Under the pieces are notes generated by a model. The model saw nothing but the letters and a program-made list of their open reading frames with translations, did not search any database and was not told the DNA's origin. Both the position numbers and the translations under genes were made by a program. Shown piece after piece: positions 18,548 through 27,527 of a stretch of DNA of 64,000 bases. The stretch lies in the NCBI GenBank assembly GCA_945266285.1, contig CALYOP010000002.1, positions 124,001 to 188,000 on the forward strand, given 5' to 3'. The stretch is from an uncultured Commensalibacter sp. Lineage in GTDB: Bacteria; Pseudomonadota; Alphaproteobacteria; Acetobacterales; Acetobacteraceae. Each line of letters begins with the position of its first letter. Within the stretch, counting starts at the first letter, position 1.

Positions 18548-19783
18548 TTAATCAGGTTTCAATTGCTCTAACTGATTAACTTGATGCAAGGCAGGAAAGA
18601 TTTTTATCCAAATCATCGCAATTAAAATCGTTCCAATTCCCCCGAATACAACACAAGACACTGGCCCAATCCACGAAGCCAGCATACCACTTTCAAATTC
18701 ACCTAACTGGTTTGATGAACCAATAAATAACATATTGACTGCTGAAACCCGACCTAACATAAAATCGGGAGTCCGAAGTTGTACCAAAGCACTCCGCACA
18801 ACCACACTAACCACATCAGCGCCCCCCAAAATAGCCAGAAAAAAAATAGAAACCATTAAATTCTTTGATAAACCAAATCCAATCGTCGCAAAGCCGAATA
18901 CAAAAACGGCACCAAACATCCATTTACCTGCTTTGCTCTTTATTGGATGGTGCATTAAAATAACGGATACAATCAAAGCACCAATGGCCGGTGCTGCCCT
19001 TAACAGCCCAAGATAAAAGGGGCTTCCGTGCAAAATATCATTAGCATAAATTGGTAACATTGCCGTAGCACCCCCCAAAAGCACGGCAAAAAGATCTAAT
19101 GAAATCGCACCCAAAATATCGGGTTTAGAAAAGATAAAACGGATCCCTTCCAACATCGTATTTATTGACATTGCTGTCGTAGAACGAATGGTTTTAGTTT
19201 GGAATCGAATTGTTGATGTCGCAAAAGCAGCAATTCCAAACCCAATTACACAAATCATATATGTAAAATCGGCCCCAAAACTATAGAGAACACCCCCCAA
19301 AGCGGGGCCAATAATAGATACGGCCTGAAATAAAGATGAAGATAGGGCTGTTGCTTGTGGAAAGTAATGACTGGGAACGATATTAACCAAAAATGTCTTT
19401 TGGCAAGGCCCTTCAAATGCTCGCGTACATCCAAAAAACATCAAAAGCAGATAAATAATTCCAGGGGTTAACCATCCTCCATAAGTTCCCAAAGCCAGCA
19501 TTATTGCTATAAATGTTTCAACAATCAGACAGATTGTGACAATAACTTTACGATTAAATTGATCAGATAAATGACCTGCAGGTAACACCAAAAACAGCAT
19601 GGGTAAAAATATTACTAAACCCACAAATCCCAAAGCCTTTGCACTATGGGTAATATCATAAATTTGCCAACCAATAGCTACAGCTAGTGTTTGGGTTGCC
19701 AAAGCCGTTAAAGTACGTCCCATTAAGGCAGCAAATAAACCTGGATATTGGAAAATTTGTCCAAAGGACGATTGCGAATTCAT
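18548..19783 (-). CDS. MFS transporter, EntS-like
   Basis: Twelve-helix major facilitator with the shape of the EntS/DUF894 group, which includes siderophore exporters; substrate not known here. Features: QIYDITHSAKALGFVGL in helix 1-2, the loop motif GHLSDQFNRK between helices 2 and 3, and a repeat of the fold in the second half. 411 residues, as usual. No siderophore biosynthesis genes are nearby, so a general drug or metabolite efflux role is equally likely. Divergent from yigZ, with a 135-bp spacer containing a small inverted repeat (CTATA-N5-TATAG near 19872-19886). Confidence 0.82.
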   Translation of the reverse strand: MNSQSSFGQIFQYPGLFAALMGRTLTALATQTLAVAIGWQIYDITHSAKALGFVGLVIFLPMLFLVLPAGHLSDQFNRKVIVTICLIVETFIAIMLALGTYGGWLTPGIIYLLLMFFGCTRAFEGPCQKTFLVNIVPSHYFPQATALSSSLFQAVSIIGPALGGVLYSFGADFTYMICVIGFGIAAFATSTIRFQTKTIRSTTAMSINTMLEGIRFIFSKPDILGAISLDLFAVLLGGATAMLPIYANDILHGSPFYLGLLRAAPAIGALIVSVILMHHPIKSKAGKWMFGAVFVFGFATIGFGLSKNLMVSIFFLAILGGADVVSVVVRSALVQLRTPDFMLGRVSAVNMLFIGSSNQLGEFESGMLASWIGPVSCVVFGGIGTILIAMIWIKIFPALHQVNQLEQLKPD

Positions 19784-19918
19784 ATTATTAAAAATAAATT
19801 TCTATACATTAATTTAGGGGAATAACGGTTTCTAAGGCTAAGCAAAAAGTATAGATAGTCAAGAAAAGCGCTATACAATTTATAGTGTAAAATTGAAATA
19901 TTTGTTCTAATACAGCTT

Positions 19919-20521
19919 ATGGAAAAAAAAGAAACTTTTTATACCCTACCTGCTCCTTACCATCACCAACAAGAGATCAGAAAAAGCATTTTTCTAGCAC
20001 AAGCCTTTCCCGTTTCTTCAATTAACCAAGCGATGGATACCATCCAAAATCATCGTGATCCCGAAGCAACGCATAATTGTTGGGCTTATCGTATCGGTCA
20101 ACATTATCGTAGTGATGATGATGGAGAACCTTCAGGAACAGCAGGAAGGCCCATTTTACAAGTAATTGAAAAACAGAATTATAATGAAGTTCTTGTAATC
20201 GTAACCCGTTGGTTCGGTGGGATTAAACTTGGTGCGGGTGGGCTTATACGAGCTTATAGCGGGACTGCTGCTGAATGTTTGCGTCAGGCGTCTGCTATTT
20301 TATATATTCCCCAGAAAAATATTGAGGTAACTTGCTCTTTTTCTGATTACGCACTTGTTAAATCAAGAATTGCCGAATATGGCGGCATACTGCAACAAGA
20401 AGATTTTTGCAGTCAACATGTAAGCATGAACCTAACCATACCCGAAGATCAATATGACGCCATGCTTACCAGAATATTAGATATTACACGTGGGCAAGCT
20501 CTTATTAAAATAAAGGACTAA
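19919..20521 (+). CDS. yigZ: YigZ/IMPACT family protein
   Basis: Cytosolic protein of the YigZ (UPF0029/IMPACT) family, related to ribosome-associated regulators in eukaryotes; the bacterial role is not settled. Residues 20-130 form the IMPACT domain with YRSDDDGEPSGTAGRPIL and VTRWFGGIKLGAGGLIRAY, both family signatures; the C-terminal 60 residues match the DUF1949 domain. 200 residues, normal length. No ribosome site precedes the ATG, which may mean a leaderless or very short leader. The stop overlaps that of tldD (convergent). Confidence 0.88.
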   Translation: MEKKETFYTLPAPYHHQQEIRKSIFLAQAFPVSSINQAMDTIQNHRDPEATHNCWAYRIGQHYRSDDDGEPSGTAGRPILQVIEKQNYNEVLVIVTRWFGGIKLGAGGLIRAYSGTAAECLRQASAILYIPQKNIEVTCSFSDYALVKSRIAEYGGILQQEDFCSQHVSMNLTIPEDQYDAMLTRILDITRGQALIKIKD

Positions 20522-21969
20522 CCACCTGTTCCCCCCACCGTAAGGCCAGACAATTTTAACATTGGTTGTCCTACGCCCACCGGAACGCCTTGACCTGCTT
20601 TACCACAAGTTCCGATGCCTTTATCCAATTCCATATGATTACCAATCATAGTGACCTTGGTTAATGCATCAGGCCCATTTCCGATCAAAGTTGCTCCTTT
20701 AACAGGATAGGTTACTTTTCCATCTTCAATACAATATGCTTCGGACATAGAGAAAACAAATTTTCCCGATGTAATATCGACCTGTCCACCTCCGAAATTA
20801 ACCGCATAAATACCTTTTTTCGTACTTCGAATCATATCTTCGGTAGAAGCATCACCCACCAACATAAAAGTATTTGTCATTCGTGGAATAGGCGTACAAG
20901 CATAAGATTCCCGACGTCCATTACCCGTTGATTTTTTGTTCATTAAACGGGCATTTAACCGGTCGTACATAAAACCAGTCAAAATGCCATTTTCAATTAA
21001 TGTGGTTCTTTGAGTAGGGGTACCTTCATCGTCAAAGTTCAAACTCCCTCTTCTTTCTGCGATGCTCCCATCATCAATTACGGTAATACCAGGAGCTGCA
21101 ACTTGCTTTCCCATTAATTGGGCAAACGCAGAAGTACCTTTTCGATTAAAATCCCCTTCTAACCCATGACCGACTGCTTCATGCAATAAAATACCTGGCC
21201 AACCCGGTCCTAAAACAACATCCATTTCTCCCGCAGGTGCAGGTTTACTTTGTAAATTAACCAAAGACTGATGCAATGCCTGTTCAACGGCATCCTTCCA
21301 TACCGATTCCTGCATAATGCGATCAAATCCGTAACGACCCCCACAACCATAAGAACCCGTTTCACGACGTCCATTTTCTTCGGTCACAACAGCTATGTTC
21401 AAACGTACTAACGGTCTAACATCTGCGACACGATGTTGATCAACCCGTAATATCTGTACTGCCTGCCATTCAGCCGTAATTGATGCACTTACTTGCACCA
21501 CTCTTTTATCTTTTGCACGGGTATAAGCATCAATTTCACTTAACAAAGAAGCACGTTTAGCAAATACACCTTGTTGTAATGGATTATCAGAATGATATAA
21601 ACGTTGATTTGTCGGTAAAGGATTTTCAGCCTTTACACCTGCTCTTCCACCTTTAAGCTGTTTTACGGTTTCACTGGCTCGATATAAAGCCTGATCACTT
21701 AATTCATTCGAATGAGCAAAAGCCGTTTCTTCTTCAAGAACAGACCGTAATCCGAAACCCGAAGTAATATTGGTTACCGCGTTACGAATAGCCTGATCAT
21801 CCAAACTAATGACTTCGCTTTCACGATATTCCAAAAATAGTTCCCCATCATCCATAGAATTTAAGGTCTGATTAACCAATTGTTCAGCCCTATTCCGATC
21901 AAGCTGAGAATTCGGTTGATCAAAAAAAAGTTTATCGGTAATGGCAAGAGCATTAATAGGATCCGTCAC
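20518..21969 (-). CDS. tldD: metalloprotease TldD
   Basis: Zinc protease subunit that acts with TldE/PmbA; known for maturing microcins and for degrading CcdA. The HExxxH motif is present as HEAVGH (H263, E264, H268) and the C-terminal GKAGQGVPVG region is conserved. 483 residues, full length. Starts at GTG 21969. No partner pmbA lies in this window. In combination with the C39 exporter about 5 kb away a peptide-maturation link is conceivable, but TldD is widespread and no functional tie is shown. Lies 77 bp downstream of ctaA on the same strand. Confidence 0.93.
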   Translation of the reverse strand: MTDPINALAITDKLFFDQPNSQLDRNRAEQLVNQTLNSMDDGELFLEYRESEVISLDDQAIRNAVTNITSGFGLRSVLEEETAFAHSNELSDQALYRASETVKQLKGGRAGVKAENPLPTNQRLYHSDNPLQQGVFAKRASLLSEIDAYTRAKDKRVVQVSASITAEWQAVQILRVDQHRVADVRPLVRLNIAVVTEENGRRETGSYGCGGRYGFDRIMQESVWKDAVEQALHQSLVNLQSKPAPAGEMDVVLGPGWPGILLHEAVGHGLEGDFNRKGTSAFAQLMGKQVAAPGITVIDDGSIAERRGSLNFDDEGTPTQRTTLIENGILTGFMYDRLNARLMNKKSTGNGRRESYACTPIPRMTNTFMLVGDASTEDMIRSTKKGIYAVNFGGGQVDITSGKFVFSMSEAYCIEDGKVTYPVKGATLIGNGPDALTKVTMIGNHMELDKGIGTCGKAGQGVPVGVGQPMLKLSGLTVGGTGG

Positions 21970-22046
21970 GCTTTATTCTTTCAATTATCTAAAGGCTGCT
22001 TTTGTTAAAATAAGCATTCTATTAACTGAATAAAAGAAGCATTCAG

Positions 22047-23108
22047 TTAGATATTCGCTTCTGTTGGTACCGATTTCGGCATACGCAAATGATAAAGTAC
22101 GGTCACCAAAATACCTAATAATATCGCTGCAAAAGCCTGGTGAACCGTTCCCGCCCAAACTGGGACAACCAATAATAAAGCTGTCAGACCTAAAATATAT
22201 TGTATCAATACGGCCCACCCCAGCAACATAAATGCATCTTGCGCCGTTTTTTGAAGATGCGATTTCAAACCAATAAAGACAGTAATAAAAATCATGATCA
22301 GCGTTAAGGTAGCTAAAAGCCGATGGTTAAATTGGACTGCCGCTACATTTTGAAACCAATTACTTAAAAAAGGCGATAATTTTGCATAGCCTGCTGGTAC
22401 TAAATGACCATCCATGAAAGGAAACGTATTATAAACAAATCCTGCATGTGTGCCGGCTGTAAATCCACCTGCAATAATCGTTAATGCTAACAAACAACAA
22501 TCAAGAATAACCCATCTTCTTACCCGCGTAACTTTTGAACGATCAGCGGTGAAATCTGTTTTTGCATAACGAACCGATAATGCAGTCCATAAGAGCAATA
22601 CATATAAAATCAATGCACAGGATAAATGTGCAACCAATAATGAAGGAGCAACGGCAATACTATTTGGATTAAAACCCGAAGCAACCATTACCCAACCAAT
22701 ACCGCCTTGCAATCCACCGAGAACAAAGAGGAACATTAACCAAAGAAACAGTTTTATTGATAAAGCTTTTTTATAAATAAACCAGATCAAAGGAACCAAC
22801 AAAACAATACCAATTAAACGCCCCAAAAGACGGTGTGACCATTCTGCCCAGAAAATCTGTTTAAAATCTTCCAATGTAAAACTATGATTGAGGATATGAT
22901 ATTGCGGAATTTGTTTATAAATATTAAACTCTCTAACCCAATCATCATGCGATAAAGGGGGAATAATACCTGTCACTGGTTTCCATTCCATTATAGAAAG
23001 TCCCGATCCCGATAAACGCGTATATCCTCCCAAAGCAATCATACAAATGAGCAAAAAACAAATGAAAAAAAGCCAGTTTGATATATGAATACGGTAGTTG
23101 TCTTGCAT
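22047..23108 (-). CDS. ctaA: heme A synthase (COX15/CtaA)
   Basis: Inner-membrane enzyme oxidising heme O to heme A for heme-copper oxidases. Eight hydrophobic segments and the family motifs are present: [12 protein letters not shown] near residue 28, EWSHRLLGR with a heme-ligand histidine, [21 protein letters not shown] and TVHQAFA. 353 residues, normal for the alphaproteobacterial type. Its presence implies that the organism makes an a-type oxidase, alongside the SCO-like protein encoded at 30291. Divergent from the TVP38 gene. Confidence 0.93.
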   Translation of the reverse strand: MQDNYRIHISNWLFFICFLLICMIALGGYTRLSGSGLSIMEWKPVTGIIPPLSHDDWVREFNIYKQIPQYHILNHSFTLEDFKQIFWAEWSHRLLGRLIGIVLLVPLIWFIYKKALSIKLFLWLMFLFVLGGLQGGIGWVMVASGFNPNSIAVAPSLLVAHLSCALILYVLLLWTALSVRYAKTDFTADRSKVTRVRRWVILDCCLLALTIIAGGFTAGTHAGFVYNTFPFMDGHLVPAGYAKLSPFLSNWFQNVAAVQFNHRLLATLTLIMIFITVFIGLKSHLQKTAQDAFMLLGWAVLIQYILGLTALLLVVPVWAGTVHQAFAAILLGILVTVLYHLRMPKSVPTEANI

Positions 23109-23245
23109 TGAAAATATAACCGTTACGTTGATGGATTTGATCTATAGAAAGAAATGGCATAACAATGCGATATTTCTTGCTTCGCTTCTATCTTTTATAA
23201 GATATTTCTCACAAGTTAAAGCCTGTATATCATTTTAATTACAAC

Positions 23246-23935
23246 ATGAATTTTAAAGAAACCAAAGTGGCATCACAAAAAACATTTTTTTCTTTTTGCC
23301 AACAATTTTACAAACCTTTTTTAATGGTCCTTGGGATATTAATTCTGGTTTTGTTGACACGTTATTTTCATATCATTGATGTTTTCTTAAATGATAAAAC
23401 GCTTCTCCGTCATGGTTTGCAAGGAAAAGTCATTTTTTTAATAATTGCTATTATAATGTGTGCCGTTGGCTTTCCAAGGCAAATCGTTTGTTTTACGGCA
23501 GGCATCGTTTATGGATTTCTAATTGGAACGGTGCTGGCTACAATTGCAACTATTTGTGGCGCTTTGTTAGCTTTTGGATGGGCTTTATGGCTTGGTCATC
23601 AATGGGCACAAAAATATCTTGAGCATGCTAAATTACGTTGGATTAGTAATTTTATTCGTCAACATCCTTTTTCCTCAGTGTTAACTTGTAGGCTGATGCC
23701 GGTAGGGTCGTCACTTTTAGTCAATATGGCCGCAGGTGTCGTTGGCATTCATTTCTGGCCATTTATTATGGCTACTTTTTTAGGAAGCCTACCTCAGACG
23801 CTTGTTTTTGTTCTACTGGGTGGTGGTGTTCGTATTGGTCATACAAATCAAATTATTTTTAGCTTGATATTGCTTGCTCTATCTGCGGGTCTAGGTGCTT
23901 TTCTAATGCGGAAAACAATAACAAATAAAAATTAA
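23246..23935 (+). CDS. TVP38/TMEM64 family membrane protein
   Basis: Inner-membrane protein of the VTT/DedA superfamily, thought to move lipids or keep the envelope healthy; precise role unknown. About five membrane segments, with the family motif FPRQIVCFTAGIVYGF near 75-90 and a conserved RLMPVGSSLLVNMAAGV in the second half. 229 residues. A second, classical DedA relative is encoded at 44289. Start at ATG 23246. Confidence 0.84.
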   Translation: MNFKETKVASQKTFFSFCQQFYKPFLMVLGILILVLLTRYFHIIDVFLNDKTLLRHGLQGKVIFLIIAIIMCAVGFPRQIVCFTAGIVYGFLIGTVLATIATICGALLAFGWALWLGHQWAQKYLEHAKLRWISNFIRQHPFSSVLTCRLMPVGSSLLVNMAAGVVGIHFWPFIMATFLGSLPQTLVFVLLGGGVRIGHTNQIIFSLILLALSAGLGAFLMRKTITNKN

Positions 23936-23997
23936 TTTGCCAAACATAATATAAAATGCTTTCATTCATATAACATCTGACTTTTAGGAGGATACAT

Positions 23998-24609
23998 ATG
24001 AAACTTTATTCAATGCCTGGCGCATGTTCCACAGCCGATCATATCGCATTACAATGGACAGGAGAGGCTTTTGATTTTCAAACAGTCTCTCATGATCAGC
24101 TTGGAAGTCCAGAAATATTAAAATTAAATCCCAATAAACAAATTCCTATTTTGGTTGATGGTGATTTTGTTTTGACACAAAATGTTGCCATCATGAATTA
24201 TATTGCTGAAAGTTTTCCCAAAGCTCATCTGGAAGGTGATGGAAGCAAAAGACAAAAAGCTGAAACCCTACGATGGTTGGCTTTTATGAATGCCGATGTT
24301 CATCCTGCTTTTGCACTTATTTTTCACGCAAAAAATATTAGTAACGACCCTAAAATTCAAGAAACCTTCGAAAACCAAGGGCGTAAACAATTACGAGAGT
24401 TATATGCCATTGCGGATAAACAATTAAATGGAAAAGAATGGATTGCTGGTTTCCGTTCAGTTGCTGATCCTTATCTTTTCATAACGCTCAAATGGGCACA
24501 ATCTATTAAATTAGACATTTCTGACTTCAGCAATCTAGAACGCTTTTTACATAAAATGGAAAAAGATCCTGGTGTAATTGCTGTATTTAAAGCAGAAGGA
24601 TTATCCTAA
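23998..24609 (+). CDS. glutathione S-transferase family protein
   Basis: Cytosolic GST with an N-terminal thioredoxin-like domain (1-80) and a helical C-terminal domain. The opening MKLYSMPGACSTADHIAL resembles the beta-class GST start, in which a Cys or Ser near residue 10 contacts glutathione; here C10 and S11 are both present. NKQIPILVDGDFVLTQNVAI covers the gamma-glutamyl-binding region. 203 residues, standard. A strong AGGAGG site precedes the ATG, suggesting high expression. A 12-bp hairpin follows. Confidence 0.88.
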   Translation: MKLYSMPGACSTADHIALQWTGEAFDFQTVSHDQLGSPEILKLNPNKQIPILVDGDFVLTQNVAIMNYIAESFPKAHLEGDGSKRQKAETLRWLAFMNADVHPAFALIFHAKNISNDPKIQETFENQGRKQLRELYAIADKQLNGKEWIAGFRSVADPYLFITLKWAQSIKLDISDFSNLERFLHKMEKDPGVIAVFKAEGLS

Positions 24610-24616
24610 ACTTCCA

Positions 24617-24652
24617 TAATCAGAAAACCTTAGTTTTCTGATTATTCATTTT
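24617..24652 (+). terminator. hairpin after the GST gene
   Basis: Perfect 12-bp stem (24617-24628, 24633-24644) with a four-base loop CTTA, followed by a mixed T-rich stretch. The long stem just after a stop codon suggests termination, though the T tract is imperfect. Confidence 0.6.
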
Positions 24653-24658
24653 ATAGCG

Positions 24659-25789
24659 ATGATAGAATATCTTCCTTTTTCTCCCCTTTTCCGTCTGGCT
24701 CAACCCAAACCAAAACCTGAGATTATAAATTTACGCCAGATTCCAGATACCAAACCATGGATCGTTCCTCCGTTAAAAATAGGAACCGTTGATTTAAAAT
24801 TATCGGGTATTGAAGATGAATGGGTTAAAAATCCTCCCAAACCCCATAATTCTTATAATTTTCTTTTAAATCACCCTATTATCAGTTCTGAGGGAGGTAT
24901 TATTCAAACCCGTGAAGGGTTTGTTATGGAAGATTCTTTAGACCACACTCAGGCTAAACTTGATCTTTATAAAATATCTGAAACGGGTATCGCTCTGCCA
25001 AAACCTAAAGAACAATTACATGGCTGTTGGTTAAGCCTTTTATTGGGAAATCAAGATAATTATTTTCATTTTCTTTTAATGAATTTAGGACGTTTGTCTC
25101 AACTTACACCTCAAGATATTGAAAAAATTGATGGCGTTTTATTACCTGAAGATTTAAAAAATGCAGCATTACAAGCGCTTCGCTTTGCACTTCTTCACGT
25201 CTTTAAAAGAAAAAATATTACGGTTAAATTAGTATCCAGAGGTCAATCTTTTAAAATTGATCATCTTTTTTTGCCGTGACTTCCAGTCTCTGCTCGAGCT
25301 TATACACATTCTGGAGTTGTTCAGTTTTTAAACCATTTATATCCAAAAACTTCATCTAAAAACTGGCCAAAACGTTTTTATATTGATCGAAGAAACGCAC
25401 AAAACCGTGTTTTGATTAATGAAAATGAATTGATTGAGGCCCTAAAATCACGTGGTTTTATCCCTATTCAACTAGAAAAACTTAGCTTTGGGCAGCAATG
25501 TGAACTCTTTGCAAATGCTGATTTTATTATAGGCGCTCATGGTGCAGGTTTAACCAATATCGTTTTTTCTTCACCAAAAACGATTATTATTGAATTAATT
25601 CCTCATGCCTTGGTACGCTGATGTTATCGGCAGTTAGCAATAGTAAATGATTTGATTTATGATTGTATCCTTACCCAAAGCTATGCCAACGAAATGACCC
25701 CACCTCCTTGGGCAGCACATCATGTTTTTATTGATCATGTAATGAAAGTTATTGATTTATATTTTCTTGATCATTTAAATCATAATTGA
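24659..25789 (+). pseudogene. GT61-type glycosyltransferase interrupted by two in-frame TGA codons
   Basis: Read through, the frame encodes 376 residues of a GT61 (DUF563-like) glycosyltransferase: the family hallmark ADFIIGAHGAGLTNIVF lies in the second segment, and YIDRRNAQNRVLINE precedes it. The frame never shifts over 1.1 kb, but TGA occurs at 25277-25279 and 25619-25621 before the final TGA at 25787. Neighbouring genes and this one use TGG for tryptophan, so general TGA reassignment is excluded. Both TGAs lie where a tryptophan would be plausible (the second before CYRQLA), consistent with two G-to-A changes. Probably a very young pseudogene; programmed readthrough is possible but unsupported. 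Three remaining pieces: 24659-25279, 25280-25621, 25622-25789. Confidence 0.8.
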
Positions 25790-25851
25790 AAATTCTTTCA
25801 ATCATATGATATAAAAAGAAAAAATTTATTAATAATTATTTAGGAAAAAAA

Positions 25852-27093
25852 ATGCCAAGTCCTGTTGTTCTTATAACTTTTGCCGGTCGCAAGAGACAAA
25901 TGACAATATTAGAGCATTATGTTCGTAAAGCGATGGAGGCAGGTTTTATAGATGAATGGCATATCTGGGATTTTACAAGACAGGAATCGGATACCATCTG
26001 GTTAGCTGATCATTTCAAACCAGTTGCTTTTATTTCAGCAGAAACAGGTTATCAAGCTTATGGTCAGTTCGACCTTGCTCAATGTTTTGAATTAACCGCT
26101 AAATCCCTAAATAATTTCCATATTGCAATCTGTCCAAAAAATGAATCCGATTATTTTTATGAAATTGTTATTGGTGGATGGATGAATACACAAACATCTC
26201 TACGCCGTGTGAAAAAAAATACATTTTCAGTTATTCATCGTGCAGAAGAAGATTTCGAAACTATATGGGGTACGCTTACACCTGGTATTGCAGCACCTGG
26301 CGTTTTTCAAAAATACAAATTCCTAATGATTGGGGAAAATCTTCATTTCTCTATTGGAGATCATGTATTTTTCAATATTGAAAAACTGAATATAACAGGT
26401 CCATGTGATATCTTCGTCCGAGGCGGTTATGGCGGTTGGGTTGAATTAAAATCCGATGCGCCTGTTCGGCGTTATGCGGGTGTTCCTACGGAAACCGCAC
26501 CTTATTTCCGGGCCTATAGTTATTACGCTCAAAATTATGAACAATATAAAGATACTTTGTTTCTTAAATGTGATGACGATATTGTTTATATGGATTATAA
26601 AAAATTAGGCGGTTTTATTGAATTTCGACGTAATAATCCTCATTATTTCCTGGTCAGTGCAAATGTTGTGAATAATGGGCTCTGCGCCTATTTACAACAA
26701 GAATCCGGTTACTTACCTAACAGCGTAGGTGACTTTGAGCTTCCCGTTAATGGATTTCACGGAACCTTATGGGAAAGTGGCGAAAAAGCCGTTAAATTAC
26801 ATGAATATTTTCTCTCTAATAATCTAAAAACGATGCATTTTAGACAACCTATTATTCGATGGGATTATTATGTATCCATTAATTTCGTATCTTGGCTGGG
26901 TCACGACCTAAAATATATGTTCTTACCTAGCTGCGACGATGAAAAAGTTCTCAGCGTTGATATTCCTGGCTATACACAGCGATCACACGCTTTCTATTCT
27001 GATTTTACGGTCAGTCATCTTAGTTTCTACCAACAAACCGTAGGTGCGGATTTTGATCCTATTCTTGATAAATATGAAGCTTTAATTCGGTAA
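25852..27093 (+). CDS. probable glycosyltransferase with an inserted FAMeT-like domain
   Basis: 413 residues, cytosolic by appearance. The first 80 residues (VVLITFAGRKRQMT, then EWHIWDFTR) and the part after 210 resemble a GT-A glycosyltransferase of capsule clusters: LFLKCDDDIVYMD with an acidic triplet at 241-243 as probable metal/sugar-nucleotide site. Between them, about 85-200, is a module like the FAMeT (Methyltransf_FA) domain: FHIAICP, EIVIGGWMNTQTSLRR (IGGWMNT at 107-113) and GGYGGWVEL at 191-199. In animals and some bacteria this module is thought to bind carbohydrates rather than methylate. The arrangement suggests an enzyme that holds its acceptor glycan. Sits directly after the broken GT61 gene (62-bp gap), with AGGA before the ATG, and is closed by a terminator. 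Confidence 0.6.
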   Translation: MPSPVVLITFAGRKRQMTILEHYVRKAMEAGFIDEWHIWDFTRQESDTIWLADHFKPVAFISAETGYQAYGQFDLAQCFELTAKSLNNFHIAICPKNESDYFYEIVIGGWMNTQTSLRRVKKNTFSVIHRAEEDFETIWGTLTPGIAAPGVFQKYKFLMIGENLHFSIGDHVFFNIEKLNITGPCDIFVRGGYGGWVELKSDAPVRRYAGVPTETAPYFRAYSYYAQNYEQYKDTLFLKCDDDIVYMDYKKLGGFIEFRRNNPHYFLVSANVVNNGLCAYLQQESGYLPNSVGDFELPVNGFHGTLWESGEKAVKLHEYFLSNNLKTMHFRQPIIRWDYYVSINFVSWLGHDLKYMFLPSCDDEKVLSVDIPGYTQRSHAFYSDFTVSHLSFYQQTVGADFDPILDKYEALIR

Positions 27094-27118
27094 TTCATTT
27101 TATTCTATAGTCTTTTAT

Positions 27119-27153
27119 AAAAGCCTCTTTTGAAAAGAGGCTTTTATTTTTTG
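27119..27153 (+). terminator. intrinsic terminator after the FAMeT-glycosyltransferase gene
   Basis: Perfect 12-bp stem (27119-27130, 27134-27145) with a tight three-base loop, followed by ATTTTTTG. Strong Rho-independent terminator; it isolates the accessory patch from polA. Confidence 0.9.
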
Positions 27154-27306
27154 TTGGTTCTATTTTGAAATTTTACGATTTCTATTGACTATCTATTTTA
27201 CAAAAATTCAAAATCTATTGTACAATTCCCATAATCATTATAAAGATATTCCCAACAAGTTCCTATCTGTTTAAAATCAAGGTTCACATTTTTAAGGTGT
27301 ATTTCT

Positions 27307-27522
27307 ATGAAAAATTCACAATCACTTCCTTTTCCACATCCAAAAAAAGGCAATGTAGAAACAATCCATACCACTTCACCTGTAGTAATGTGCAATGGTG
27401 GAAATGATGTTTTGGGTCACCCAAATGTATATCTGAAAATTTCACAAGGACAGATTTTTTGTCCTTATTGTTCAAAGCTTTATATTCTGGATGAAGCCAA
27501 CTTTCAACCTAAAATGGCATAA
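27307..27522 (+). CDS. CHCC-type zinc-finger protein
   Basis: Small 71-residue protein with a zf-CHCC domain, related to the NDUFS6 / complex I accessory family: VVMCNGG, GHPNVYLKI and FCPYCSKLY provide the Cys-His-Cys-Cys ligand set (C35, H43, C57, C60 approximately). Widespread in alphaproteobacteria; role in bacteria not known, possibly linked to respiratory complex I. AAGGTG lies about ten bases before the ATG. Directly upstream of polA (5-bp gap), so likely cotranscribed with it. Confidence 0.85.
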   Translation: MKNSQSLPFPHPKKGNVETIHTTSPVVMCNGGNDVLGHPNVYLKISQGQIFCPYCSKLYILDEANFQPKMA

Positions 27523-27527
27523 ATTTC

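Noticed and set aside
20518-21969. TldD as a maturation partner of the C39 exporter cargo
   Set aside because: TldD is widespread and lies 5 kb away with unrelated genes between; no precursor peptide is known, so no system is claimed.
24659-25789. TGA decoded as selenocysteine or tryptophan in the GT61 gene
   Set aside because: TGA ends other genes in the window (for example polA and hemN), TGG is used for Trp in the same frame, and no selenoprotein family is involved. A recent pseudogene is simpler.
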